From the NCBI RefSeq assembly GCF_020520425.1, contig NC_079491.1, positions 7,799,143-7,863,142 on the forward strand: a stretch of 64,000 bases of DNA. Direction: 5' to 3'. The notes beneath the pieces were generated by a model. That model had not been told where the DNA came from, made no database searches, and was given only the letters and a program-made list of their open reading frames with translations. A program made the translations under genes and the position numbers. Of the stretch, positions 11,540 to 21,924 are shown one piece after another (the stretch's first letter is position 1; each line of letters starts with the position of its first letter). Source of the stretch: Spinacia oleracea. Its lineage: Eukaryota > Streptophyta > Magnoliopsida > Caryophyllales > Amaranthaceae.

Positions 11540-12386
11540 TAAGGGGTCGCTTGGATTGGAAGGAAACTTTACGGGGGTGATAAATGAGGCAGTGGATGAT
11601 TTTGGGGGAATTACTTAGAGGGTAATTGTTCATTTGTAAAGGTTCTCGCATAACAAGATATCAAAAGTCGAACTGCCAAAATCTTTATCTTCAATAATGG
11701 TTGTCACTATTAAGAACCACCGTTCACGGCGGTGAAACCGGCAGCGACCACCACAAAATTAGGGTTTTTGGATATTACTAACATCAACATGCACGAAATT
11801 CAAAGCTAATATAAATTATAGCAATTATTTTGCCAAATTCCTCTCAAAATTTTATAGATCTACAAAATTCAAACTAAATGAAGGAAGAATGGAGATTCGT
11901 AGGTGATGATGGAGATTGTAAATTGACAATTCAACTTCACAATTTACTGAATTGAGGGCATAAGAAAGTGTCTTTGATGATCATCAATTGACGACGGCGA
12001 CAAATGGGAGGTTATGATGGATGTTAAATTGACAACGGCGGCAAATTGGCGTTAGTGATGGTGATGGAGGTTAATTTGACGGCGACGCAAAGTGGTTGAG
12101 GTGACAACAGCCTGGTGGATGATGTGGAGGAAGGCAACAATAATCTGGTGAAGAGATGGCAGGGGCAAGTCGTTGACGGTGAAGAGAGAAATTGAGTGAG
12201 ATGAAAGAGAATTATTACTCTGGAAATTGTTACCCTAGGGGGGCTAGGGAAATTATTAACCCCCTAAATAAGGAGAATATGTTACTCCCTTATTTTCCTC
12301 TCTCAATCCAAACATTTAAAATGCCCAGAAATAACTACTCCTTTAATTATTCTCCCACCCTTACCCTCATTCCAGGCGACCCCTAA
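11540..12386. mobile_element. PIF/Harbinger (Tourist-like) element where SABATH exon 3 should be
   Basis: The ends GGGGTCGCTTGGATTGG (11543) and CCAGGCGACCCC (to 12383) are inverted repeats. Both sides carry TAA (11540-11542, 12384-12386), the expected 3-bp target duplication. The 841-bp body holds ACGGCGGCAAATTGG-like words and no transposase. Confidence 0.7.
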
Positions 12387-13010
12387 AGAGGCTTTATGTC
12401 AAGTGTAGGAGAAAAGTTGGAACACCTTTTAAAACCTCTTTTTCTGAGAAAACTCCTTATATATATATACGTGAATTTTCTTTAAATAACACATCTTGAC
12501 TTTTTGGTAAGGATAAGTGGAAGTGTTATACACTCATAATTGGAGGGGAAAAGGGAGAGTAAAAGCCAAAAACTTGACTTTTTGGATAAATTCTGACCTT
12601 GAAGTGTGTTTCCTTTAAAACAATTTATGCAGGGTTTCATAGAGGAAGCAAAGCTACACACATTCAACATCCCTCAATACACTCCATCTGCAGAAGAAAT
12701 AAGTTTTATAATGGAGAAAGAAGGATCTTTTAATCTGAATCAAGTTCATATTTCAGAAATAGGTTGGGAAGCAAATGAACATTACAACAACAACAACATT
12801 AATGATCCATCTTCAAGTTTTGATCACTATGACTTTGTTAAATGCATGAGATCTGTGGCCGAGCCCTTACTTGTAAGTCATTTTGGAGAAACCATCATCG
12901 AAGAGTTGTTCAAGCGATATATGGAAATCGTCAAAGTCTCAATGGCAAATGAAAAGAATGTGTTTGTTAATGTTACGGTGTCCTTGACGCGAAAGGGTTG
13001 TTCAATCTAA

Positions 13011-13860
13011 TTACGTGTTCTTTGATCCGTTCAAGGTCATGTTGGTGTTATTAAAAGCTCAATACTACTCATTCACTAGTCATTCATGTATGTTGGTGTA
13101 GTGAAATGCTTCATACTTCTGGTTGAAAATATTCCATGTAGTAGTAAGATAATGTTAAATCTATTTTTTCTCAAAAAAGAAGAAGATAATGTTAAATCTA
13201 TCTATATTGTACTATTAATAAATCTAATTATGTCAAATATGGGTCACTTTTGTTTTCAATATTTCTAAAATTATCTATTTACATTGAAGAAATAAAATGA
13301 ACCCAAATGGCCAAATCTAGTCATTTCAAACTATGTTGCACTATAAATTCTTTTTAAAAATTAAATTGTCACAAGCTATGCATGTGTTTGGGTTTGTAGG
13401 AAAAAAAAGAAGAAAAGAAAGGAAAACCCTAATTTTGTTGGTTGTAATTTACTGAAAATTATTAGGTGTATTCGTGTGAATCGTGCACTCAAGGGTATTT
13501 TTATGTCCATTTAGTGGTCCAGAAAATATGAGAGGGTGCACCCGAGTGCATGTAATGTGCTCTAGGAATTTTTTGTTCCTTCCCTCCCTTTTAATTTGTT
13601 CTTTATGTATTTCGTTTATGGTGTTTTGTTTTCTTCTTTACATTGAGAAAATTTCATTTTATATTATGACATAAATGTCTTATTATTCTGTCAAAAATTG
13701 TGTCCAATAATTATTTTAATCAATTAAATTCAGTGTTGACATTTAATCTCTCACACTTTTTCATTAGGGCATTAGATCATTTTGATAAAAGTGAAAACAT
13801 TACTCCGTATATATAAACGTAATTAAATTGTTTTTTATAAAAGTGAAAACATTATATATA
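13011..13860. other. SABATH 3' flank, duplicated near 30.4-30.6 kb
   Basis: The phrase TCTAATTATGTCAAATATGGGTCACTTT near 13225 recurs near 30572, marking the duplicated block. A Stowaway-like fragment (about 13680-13830) resembles the element at 57820-58135. Confidence 0.5.
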
Positions 13861-13869
13861 AACATTAAT

Positions 13870-14377
13870 ATTTGTTTTTTTTTTTTGCAGGAGAATTTTG
13901 TTTTTTTTTCTCTTCAACCTATTTGTCTTTATTTTATTTTATTTTAATTCGATTTTTCTAATAAGTCAGTTTCAACTAAATTTTATTGTACGTTGATTCT
14001 TTTGAATAAATCAAAGCCAAAAAAAATCCACCTTCATATATTAGATTAATTAATAATTGGACTATGCTTTTTGTTAAAAAAAAAAATCTTTACCAAGATC
14101 AATATAGTTACCTTCAACTACTGGTTTATCACAATAGTTATTTTTGTTTTTCTACCTCCCTTTTGTAGTTTTATTGATACATTTACATATAAAAATCCTA
14201 ATCAGTTTAAACCGTATGGCGTATGAAATCAACCATGCAAATGTAGCATTATGAAGAAAAATAAATCTACTAGTTACCTACTAATTTTTATATGAAAAAC
14301 TATAACAATGTTCTTTTTTATAATAGCAATTATTACTTCCGTGCCACCCGTGACCTAAAATCCTGATTCCGGTACTG
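13870..14377. mobile_element. Degenerate hAT-like element fragment
   Basis: The right end, CTTCCGTGCCACCCGTGACC...CCGGTACTG, matches the right end of the 6779-7583 element. The upstream part shares 'aattcgatttttctaataa' wording. The left TIR is not recognisable. Confidence 0.45.
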
Positions 14378-15017
14378 ACTATATTATTCAATTATACCGA
14401 ATCGATCGCAACCGATCCATAATCAACCGATGAGCCGATTTAACTAATTTAAATTTTTCGTCATGTAAGGGAATAACTCGGATAAATATCTATATAGATG
14501 TTTTAATAGAGACTATGTGTAATTTTTTCTCTAGATGAATAATTTTGTGAATAATTTTCTTGCTTATTATTTATGGCGATTAGATATCATACGGAGTATA
14601 ACACAATTTTAACTTTTATATTCTTGTATGTATCGCGTGCATAAAAAACTAATTCGTTTTATAGGATCTTTATATTTTGGACCTGATGGATCTAGATTGA
14701 AATTGAATCGAGTATTTGAGAACCGGTTATGGCCAAATACGACCCGCGGGTCGAGCCGCTGTGGACATAAATTTTCCGGATTAAAATAACCTTACGTACT
14801 CCTTTTTAAAAGTGTACCGCCGCTTCCCGCTGCTCAGGAGCACTCAACTGTATTGACTTGAGTACTCTTCTCCAATCTCCATTAATTCTCCTCAGCCTTT
14901 CATCTCAAATTCATTCAGCTTTATATTTCCGTTACCGAGTTTTTCGACAGAAACTTCGGCCTCCGGCGAAAACCAACGTCGCTTGTGCTCAGATTATTGA
15001 AGCTCGATTCTTCAAAG

Positions 15018-15245
15018 GTTATTTCTTTTACTTACATAATATAATTATGATTTTCGATTTCGCATTTCTTCTATTTATAAAAATTTGTGAGTATTATTGG
15101 ATTACTTGTACTGTATTATGTCAAATTAATGGTTAATTCGACTACTTGAAATTAATTTGTTCACTTAGGTTAGGCCTGATTTAGCTTATATTGGTCGATT
15201 TAGGGTTCTTTACATGAATTACAACCCTAAAACTTCAATCTGCAG
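15018..15245 (+). other. 5'-UTR intron of F-box gene 1
   Basis: A donor AAAG|GTTATTTC and an acceptor TCTGCAG lie two bases before the ATG. The same intron is kept in F-box gene 2 (32066-32309), which supports transcription of both. Confidence 0.6.
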
Positions 15246-15247
15246 AG

Positions 15248-16423
15248 ATGAGGAGCAGAAAGAAGAGAGTACCAGACCATGAAATTCACATACCAGCGGA
15301 GTTGTTGACGGAGATTTTGGCGCGGCTGCCGGTGAAAACCCTATTAAGATTTAGGTGCGTTTGCAAACTTTGGTGCTCTCTAATTGATTCCCAAGATTTC
15401 ATAGATATGCATCTTAGACTCTTTCAGAACAATCGTAGCAAAACTCATCTATTAGTCATGGAACACAAAAACCGTGCGAATGGTGATGAGCGCATATTCA
15501 CAATTCGACACGCTGACACGCTGAGGAAAACTGCTCACCTCCATACTAGTAATAACTCATACCGAATTATTGCAACCTGTAATGGGTTGGTGCTGTTATG
15601 GAAGCCTAATTCTGGTAGAGGGAGTGATTTGAGGTTGTGGAACCCTTCTATTCGAAAGTCATTCTTACTTCCTACTTGTCTTTTTGGGGACGAGTGCATT
15701 CGAAGTTTCAGTGAATTGCTTTTGGGATTTTCTCCTTGTTCAAATGATTATAAGTTGGTTGTCTTTAGGTATAATGATGGTTTGGCTCAAGATGTGTCTA
15801 TTGCAGTTTATTCGCTTCGAAATCATAGTTGGAGGGTCAATGTCAATAGGATCAATGTTCCCTTATCGTTTATGAGGGGGTTTCCAACTCAAGGTGACCG
15901 TGTTTTCTGTCGAGGGGCTATTTACTGGATAGGACGTGATCCTTACCTACCGGAGGTAAAGGAGAACCAAAAAACTCATCTTGTGTCTTTTAACTTTGAT
16001 TCAGAGGACTTTATCTCTGTGGAACTACCAGATGCCGCAGAAGAAGCGTTTATGAGGTATATTTTCCTTGTTGGTGAGTCTGTAGCGGTTTTCAGTGAGT
16101 ATCTCAGGAATAACTGCGTGTGGGTTTTGGAAACGGATGGTGGATTTAGAAAGGATCCAAGGCTTTCAAGAGTTGTACAATGGGATTCTGGCAATGCATT
16201 TCAAGGGATCTCAATTTTTCTAGATTCGAGGCTCCTCTACAATCAGGAAAGTGATACATTTATCATACATGACTCTAACAGAGTGAATTCTTTTAACCCT
16301 ACCACTCATCAAGTACAACGGCTGGGAAAGTCAATTCGCGGTACACTAACTCTGGATACTTATGTCGAGAGCTTGGAGTTGCATAAAGGGACTCAAGGCC
16401 AGTGTTTGACACTCTTCCCATGA
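15248..16423 (+). CDS. F-box protein with FBA-type interaction domain (copy 1)
   Basis: Intact single-exon frame of 391 codons. The F-box lies at residues 14-55 (IPAELLTEILARLPVKTLL, then RFRCVCKLWCSLI), the part that binds SKP1 in an SCF ubiquitin ligase. Downstream are the usual F-box-associated landmarks: ATCNGLVLLW, LRLWNPSIRKS, LLGFSP..NDYKLVVF, AVYSL..HSW, GAIYWIG and the conserved tail ESLELHKGTQGQCLTLFP. Such proteins select substrates for ubiquitination, and the target here is unknown. The start is fixed by the upstream intron acceptor and by conservation in copy 2. It sits downstream of the SABATH gene in a block duplicated at 30.2-35 kb. Confidence 0.9.
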   Translation: MRSRKKRVPDHEIHIPAELLTEILARLPVKTLLRFRCVCKLWCSLIDSQDFIDMHLRLFQNNRSKTHLLVMEHKNRANGDERIFTIRHADTLRKTAHLHTSNNSYRIIATCNGLVLLWKPNSGRGSDLRLWNPSIRKSFLLPTCLFGDECIRSFSELLLGFSPCSNDYKLVVFRYNDGLAQDVSIAVYSLRNHSWRVNVNRINVPLSFMRGFPTQGDRVFCRGAIYWIGRDPYLPEVKENQKTHLVSFNFDSEDFISVELPDAAEEAFMRYIFLVGESVAVFSEYLRNNCVWVLETDGGFRKDPRLSRVVQWDSGNAFQGISIFLDSRLLYNQESDTFIIHDSNRVNSFNPTTHQVQRLGKSIRGTLTLDTYVESLELHKGTQGQCLTLFP

Positions 16424-17439
16424 CAGAGGAGATTAGCAGGCAATGTCCAATTTTAGAAGATCACAGGTAAAAGTGCAATGCACATGTTCTTATTAGCATA
16501 CATTACGTATCTGTCATACTGTCACTTTTATTTAGAAGTTTTTCGTATAATTTTTGTTTAGCTTGTTATTTGTTAGCCACGACTTACCAATATATAAGCC
16601 TACTAGATGAATCAATGTATATTGGAGTCCTCTTTGTACTGAAAGTGGTACTGTCATAGACTGATGTCCCTGCTTCTTTGTGCTTTCAAATGGATATAAT
16701 CATATAAAGATAACACGAACTTGATCTTTATTTGGGTTTTTATTATCTACCATTGATCGTTTAAAAGAAATGTTGGATTAGCCTTGTTCTTTAGTCTTGA
16801 GGTAAATTGAAAGCGCCGTGCTAGCTCTTGTGATTAATGGTTACTTTTTACTTTAATTTAGATAAAGGGACGGATAGTTTTTGGGACTAAAATTGCAGTT
16901 ATAGTAGTGGGTGCAAAGTTCCTAGCACGCATGTAAGGGATTCACATCTTCGTTGCTTTAATATATAGTATACTGAGTAGGATACAAGTATTATTCGCCA
17001 TTAGTTCCGAGTTCTTGTACATGATCATGATATTTGGTGTCAGCCTTGTGGATGTTGCATTTTCATATAGGGAGATTTTGTTACTATAGGGGCAAGTTGT
17101 TGGGTTTTCTTTTAATTAAGATTCATCCGTAATTCCATTAAGCCACTGTAGGTGGTTTCTACAAACTTGATTTCCTCCGTTCCATTGCTGAGATTTCGGT
17201 ATTATTTACGTTACATTTCATGATCAACTTTCTTGATCCTCCTCTGTTGTACTATCGAAAAAGTGGAGTGTATCTGATACTCATCAACATTTCTTAATAC
17301 GAGGATACAAATATGGTCCAAATGGATTATCCTAGTTGTAGCCTTATGGGAGATGACTGATGTCTGATTCTAGCATATAAAGATTTAATAAATCATTCTG
17401 TTTTTTAGAAGTTAAAATTAACTTATACCACATGGTCTG
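16424..17439 (+). other. 3' region of F-box gene 1, duplicated near 33.5-34.9 kb
   Basis: Shared landmarks include AGATTAGCAGGCAATGTCCAAT after the stop codon and CAGCCTTGTGGATGTTG near 17040 (again near 34023). A donor-like ACAG|GTAAAAGTG at 16464 in both copies suggests a 3'-UTR intron. No further coding sequence was found. Confidence 0.5.
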
Positions 17440-18715
17440 TGATAGTTCAGTAGGAACACTTGACAAGAGGGGGGGTGAATTGTTCCTTGGGAACTTGGGT
17501 AAGTTTCTTGCGGAATTTAAACAATAAAGAGACTGAGAATAATGAGCGAAAAAAGATATAAAATGGAGGAACCTTCTTGACCCTAATCAAGAAGAACCTC
17601 ACTACTCTTTTGTATTAATGCAATAACTCTATTACAAATACACTCTTTAACTCGAGTTCCTCTCGAACACGAGTTCCCCACAGCAATCCCCTTTGATTAC
17701 TGTGCTCCTCTTTCTCTCTTTGACTTAACTCTAAGTCGCTCCTTTTCTCTTTGACTTAACTCTAAGTCGCTCTGTTTCTCTTTGACTTAACTCTAAGTCA
17801 ATTAAGGATCACTCAACCCTTAAACCCAAAATACAATTTGATATAAAACTCTAGTACGTAATAAAGCTCAAAGTAATAAGGAACTCAAGGGACACTCTTT
17901 TGAAAACTGATTCTCTTTTAAAACGTTTAAGCTCTTAAGATATATTTTGCAAAGATCGGTTGTGTGTTTTGAAAAGCTAAAACTCTTCTCCTTTTATAGG
18001 AGAGTTTCACTTAGGGTTGGGTACCCATGTTTTCCTCAACTACCCACTAACAGTTACTGCTCAGTAACACGGGCATAGTTGGAGAGAAACAAGGGAGACC
18101 AAATCAAAACACTAAATGTACGTTGAACAGAAATACGTGGGGAGAGTTTCAAGGAACGTGGAAAAACTTTTACTTGAGAAACAAGGAGAATAAATCAGAA
18201 TCCTATGTTTCATTTATTAATTAAATACATTTTATTTATTAAAAAGATTTTCCAAGTTAAAACTCTTTTATAATTACAGTTAACATATTTCATTTAAAAC
18301 GTACCAAAATACTATGTCCCTTTCATACCAAATTACTTATAAACTTTATTAAATACTTACATAAATCCTAAAACATAAACTCATATGTTGTAGTCTTCAT
18401 GTTGCACCTTTAGAAGCTTCACTCGAAGACTTCCCAATTTGTTCCTTCTCTGGAACGCCGAGGATCCACATAATATATGAGGATCTCGCCTTAGGAACTC
18501 GCCTAAGGATCTCGCCTTGCTTAATGATTATTTCTTCAATGTAGTGTCTGACATGGATCAATTACTTGCTTATATTCCACGTTGCTTAGTTTATCCAACT
18601 CAGGATCTCCTTAACTTAGCATTATTCCTCTAAGGATCTCGGAACCTATTATGCAACATAACTTAACCAATTGTCAGGAGTTTGCTTTGTCATCATCAAA
18701 ACTTTAGGGTCAACA
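17440..18715 (-). repeat. 3' LTR of the copia element
   Basis: It matches the right LTR nearly base for base. It contains three TTTGACTTAACTCTAAGTC repeats (about 17720-17800). Confidence 0.92.
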
Positions 18716-18732
18716 ATATTCCCCCTTTTTGG
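18716..18732 (-). promoter_or_regulatory. Polypurine tract of the copia element
   Basis: On the minus strand AAAAAGGGGGAATAT directly abuts the 3' LTR. It is the expected primer for plus-strand DNA synthesis. Confidence 0.75.
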
Positions 18733-19638
18733 TGATGACAACAAAAGCAAACTTTCACTAAATGCAGCAATAATCAATTAGCATAAATATAAAGCAATAA
18801 ATTAAATAAATTATTTTTATAAAAATTAATCTAAACTTCCTAAATGAAATTAAGGAAAATAGAAATTAATTTTAATAAACGAAAATAAAATTTAAAACGA
18901 GAAATAAAATTTTATAAACTTACATCGAGAAGAGAGTAGTGAGACGGATTCAAGTGATCAATTTAAGTTAAGTTTGCATTCATTTCCCCCTGTTGGCATT
19001 AACAAAAAGTAGAAATACACAATACTAATATATACCGATTAGAGGGCCCTCCGATCAACGGTTGGCAAACTAAGTTAGCCTCAAAGTTAAGTTCCAACGT
19101 ACTAGATTTGAATAGAAAACATAATAAATAACTAGTCATGATTTTAGAGATACGTTCATTGATGAGTTCCACTAAAATTAAAGGAAATAAAATAAAATAA
19201 AGGAAATAAAGGATGTAACTGTATCCCATGAAAGGAGTACAAACCAAAAAAATAAATAAAAAGTTCCAAAATAAAAATAAAGCGTAATGTAGCACACACA
19301 CACACAAAAAATTTGGGATCTTGGAAATTGGGATGGAACAAGGTTAGATTTTGGCAAAGAGATCCTCAAGTATGGGAAGGACTTGAATCCATTGGTTGAA
19401 CTCCAGATAACAAAGCTGTAATCTGATTCTGGAGTTGTAGTATCATAGCATTTGTGGACTCTTGAAGCAGTATCATTCTATCCATATCCTTTCTCAACTT
19501 GATAACCTGTTCCTTGAGTTCCTCCTTATTGGGATCATGAGATCCTAAGGAACTTGAAGAACCAAAAGCAGCAAACCCACCAAAGCCAGTAATGGAAGAA
19601 GGAACAGTAGGAGTGGGAGGAACAGGGATGTACCTTGG
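18733..19638 (-). other. Non-coding spacer between the extra ORF and the 3' LTR
   Basis: About 0.9 kb with no sustained frame. Near 19340-19620 on the minus strand a short stretch is rich in Gly and Pro codons but carries stops. Confidence 0.5.
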
Positions 19639-21489
19639 TTAAGGAACAGGGCTATCCACCTTTGGTGTAGGAACAGGTGTGGATGTTTTTTCAATCATAG
19701 CAAGTTCCTTTTCCTCCTTTTCAAATTCAACAGTGTCCTCCAATACCTCTACGTTCCCATCATCATCCTCATTGTCACAAGATATGTCAACGAACACCGG
19801 AGGAACAATGACCTTAGGAACTCTAGTGGCTACCCTTATGCTCCTACGTTTACCACGAGGAACATCCTTTGGCACCTTAGGAACCACCTTAGTAGCCTTT
19901 TCCACCTTCTTAGGAACTACCTTAGGAACACCTTCTTTTCCCCCCTTACTTTTAGGTTCCTTCACTGTAGCCACGGCCCAACATAATCTCCCATTAACTA
20001 CTGCTAGATTCATGCTTCTTAATAAATCACTTTGCACAATTTGTTGACTAGTGACCATCAACTCTCCATAGTCACGCAAATCCACAGAGAAACTCCTAAA
20101 CACCATAGTCAACAATGAAGCATAACCAACTTTATAATCTGAAGAAACACAGTGGGATAAGTGTTTAATCATTAAGGCAGGAAAGTTGATTGGTATTTTG
20201 TGTTCAAGGCAATACATCAAAGAAGCATCATAGAGGTTGGCCAAGGTACGCTTTTGAGTGCGAGGAACAATACCTCTACGAACAAGGTTAAAAAGGAGTT
20301 TTTGTAGAGGGGTGGGAAACAAGCTTTGGTTAGTTAAGGAACACACTTTAAGATCTCCTCCTTTTGCTTCCACAAGTTGTTCATTAGTCATCACACCAAT
20401 CTGAATTTTAGCGGTTGCTCCTTTCACATATAAATCAAATCCCTCATTACGAATATTCAATAACTTTGCAATATATTCAGCATTAAATTCAAACGTTGTT
20501 CCATTCACACTACTTGAACAAACACCATCCACATATTTAAAATTCGCGCGAAATTCATTCATAGCATCCGGAAATATGGAGGTTTTAGAATAATCACAAA
20601 ATAAGCTTACCCATCCCTGATGCTTACGAATTTCCATGAATTCCTCAAGATTAGTTTCACACCAAGTCTGATTTACGGCAAAAGCCTTAACCAAATTCGC
20701 CTCATCTGCCGAAAGGACCCGGGTTGGGGTTACTTCCCCCTTAGAACAATCCACGGTCTTTTTTGATTTCACAGCCACCCCACCACCCGACCGCCGCTGC
20801 CTCTTCGCGGGTCGGTGGTGGGTCTTTTCGGTCGACAGAATAGAGGGGGAGGACGGTGCTGGGCTGGGCGGAGGGATGTCGGGGTTGGGTGGTGAGGTCG
20901 CGAGGACGGGGGTGGGACGGGCGAGGTCGGGTTTTTGGTGAGAGGTTGTCGCGATTTGGTTGTTGGGATTGGGTGTCGCGAGGGAAGTTGGTGGAGGAGG
21001 GAGGGTCGCGCACGGGAGGGAGGGTGGAGGGGGGTGGCTCGCGAACGGTAGTGGTCCGGCGACGGTTGTGTCGGACGGTTGGGATGGCTGTGAGCCGTCG
21101 CCGTCGATGGTTTGTGTGAGGAGATGAGAAGTGTCGTGGCTTAGTTTCTTGAATGGGGCGAGGGAGTTAGGCTCGGCGGCGTCGGTCGGTCGGTCGGCCG
21201 GTCTGGGTTCGGTCGCCGACTTGCCGCCGCCGTCGGTTGCTTGTAGCCGGCCGCCGTCCATGGTGGTTAGGGTTTCAGATTTTGAATTTTGAAAATCTAG
21301 GGTTTTTGGTGATGGAATTTGGGGATTTTTGATTTGTTGGATTTGTTGTGGAATGGGTGAGATATCCATGGGATTAGGGGATAGAGATTTTCTTTTTCGT
21401 TTCAGATTTGTGTTTAAACTTGTTCTCACCATTGTTGGAGATGGTGGAGAAGATGAAGGAAGATGGAGAGGAGGAGTGTAGATTATCAA
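19639..21489 (-). CDS. Extra 3' ORF of the copia element ('env-like' position, putative plant transposon protein)
   Basis: Unbroken frame of 616 codons downstream of pol, where SIRE-type elements carry their additional ORF. The in-frame Met at 21432 (MVRTSLNTNLKRKRK) is a plausible alternative start. Residues 1-235 are Pro/Ser-rich with basic patches (KRKRK; RPAKRQRR) that could be nuclear signals. Residues about 265-510 form a compact region (LEEFMEIRKHQGWVSLF, FEFNAEYIAKLLNI, LIKHLSHC-like) resembling the 'putative plant transposon protein' domain found in plant retroelements. The tail has Lys/Pro/Val repeats (KVVPK-type) and an acidic end. No convincing signal peptide or transmembrane segment is seen, so an envelope role is not supported. 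It is GC-rich compared with its neighbours. It is the only long intact ORF in the element. Confidence 0.75.
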   Translation of the reverse strand: MIIYTPPLHLPSSSPPSPTMVRTSLNTNLKRKRKSLSPNPMDISPIPQQIQQIKNPQIPSPKTLDFQNSKSETLTTMDGGRLQATDGGGKSATEPRPADRPTDAAEPNSLAPFKKLSHDTSHLLTQTIDGDGSQPSQPSDTTVAGPLPFASHPPPPSLPCATLPPPPTSLATPNPNNQIATTSHQKPDLARPTPVLATSPPNPDIPPPSPAPSSPSILSTEKTHHRPAKRQRRSGGGVAVKSKKTVDCSKGEVTPTRVLSADEANLVKAFAVNQTWCETNLEEFMEIRKHQGWVSLFCDYSKTSIFPDAMNEFRANFKYVDGVCSSSVNGTTFEFNAEYIAKLLNIRNEGFDLYVKGATAKIQIGVMTNEQLVEAKGGDLKVCSLTNQSLFPTPLQKLLFNLVRRGIVPRTQKRTLANLYDASLMYCLEHKIPINFPALMIKHLSHCVSSDYKVGYASLLTMVFRSFSVDLRDYGELMVTSQQIVQSDLLRSMNLAVVNGRLCWAVATVKEPKSKGGKEGVPKVVPKKVEKATKVVPKVPKDVPRGKRRSIRVATRVPKVIVPPVFVDISCDNEDDDGNVEVLEDTVEFEKEEKELAMIEKTSTPVPTPKVDSPVP

Positions 21490-21924
21490 GGCTTGTTCCT
21501 TTGATGTTTTCTGTATTTGAGGTGGGCTAGGTTATGATAGATTCATAGGAGTGGGTGTGAGTTCCATTAGCTTTAAAATTTGGAAAAGATAAAATTTGGT
21601 GGAATAATAAAAAGTTTAAGGATATATTTATAAGAGAAAAAAATTAATTTGTGGAAAAATAAAATTTGTGGAAAAATAAAATAAAATGAGTAAATAGAAA
21701 TTTGTAAAAAAAATAACCATGATCCTCCTAGATTAGTGGAACTTTGTGAATTACGTATCTCATATTACTGACTAATTAAATACACATTTTTAATTCGAAA
21801 ATTTTAGTTGTTCCTCAACGATGGTAAACTTCAGTTATGCTTTACGCACATGTATTTATAATGGTATACAGTAGTAATGCATAAATCTAAAAGAGTCATA
21901 CCTCATGAGGATCTGTCAGCTTAC

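Larger units (their letters stand above)
9576..13010 (+). pseudogene. SABATH-family carboxyl methyltransferase gene lacking its third exon
   Basis: SABATH enzymes move a methyl group from S-adenosylmethionine to carboxyls of small molecules such as salicylate or jasmonate. Exon 1 is 9576-9656 (27 codons, with SYGK-type N-terminal motif, donor GTACGT). Exon 2 is 11008-11415 (136 codons; IADLGCSS, LNDLPWNDFN, FVNGVPGSFFGRLFP, FVHSSYSLMWLSQ). The last exon is 12633-13010 (FNIPQYTPSAEEI, MRSVAEPLL, stop at 13008). The usual exon between SLMWLSQ and GFIEEAK (about 80-90 residues with the GRM.L and CCYIWELL region) is absent; that space holds a Harbinger-type insertion. All three exons are phase 0, so direct splicing gives a continuous 288-residue frame against about 360-380 normally. 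SAM motif I reads SSAELNT where SSGPNT is usual. It is probably non-functional as a methyltransferase, though a transcript is possible. Confidence 0.75.

Noticed and set aside
19679-21119. Plus-strand frames (Ser/Thr-rich and Gly/Arg-rich) at 19679-20047 and 20856-21119
   Set aside because: Shadows of the minus-strand accessory ORF of the copia element.
19639-21489. Calling the extra copia ORF an envelope protein
   Set aside because: No signal peptide, fusion-type or transmembrane segment is evident; the composition suggests a nuclear or nucleic-acid-associated protein instead.
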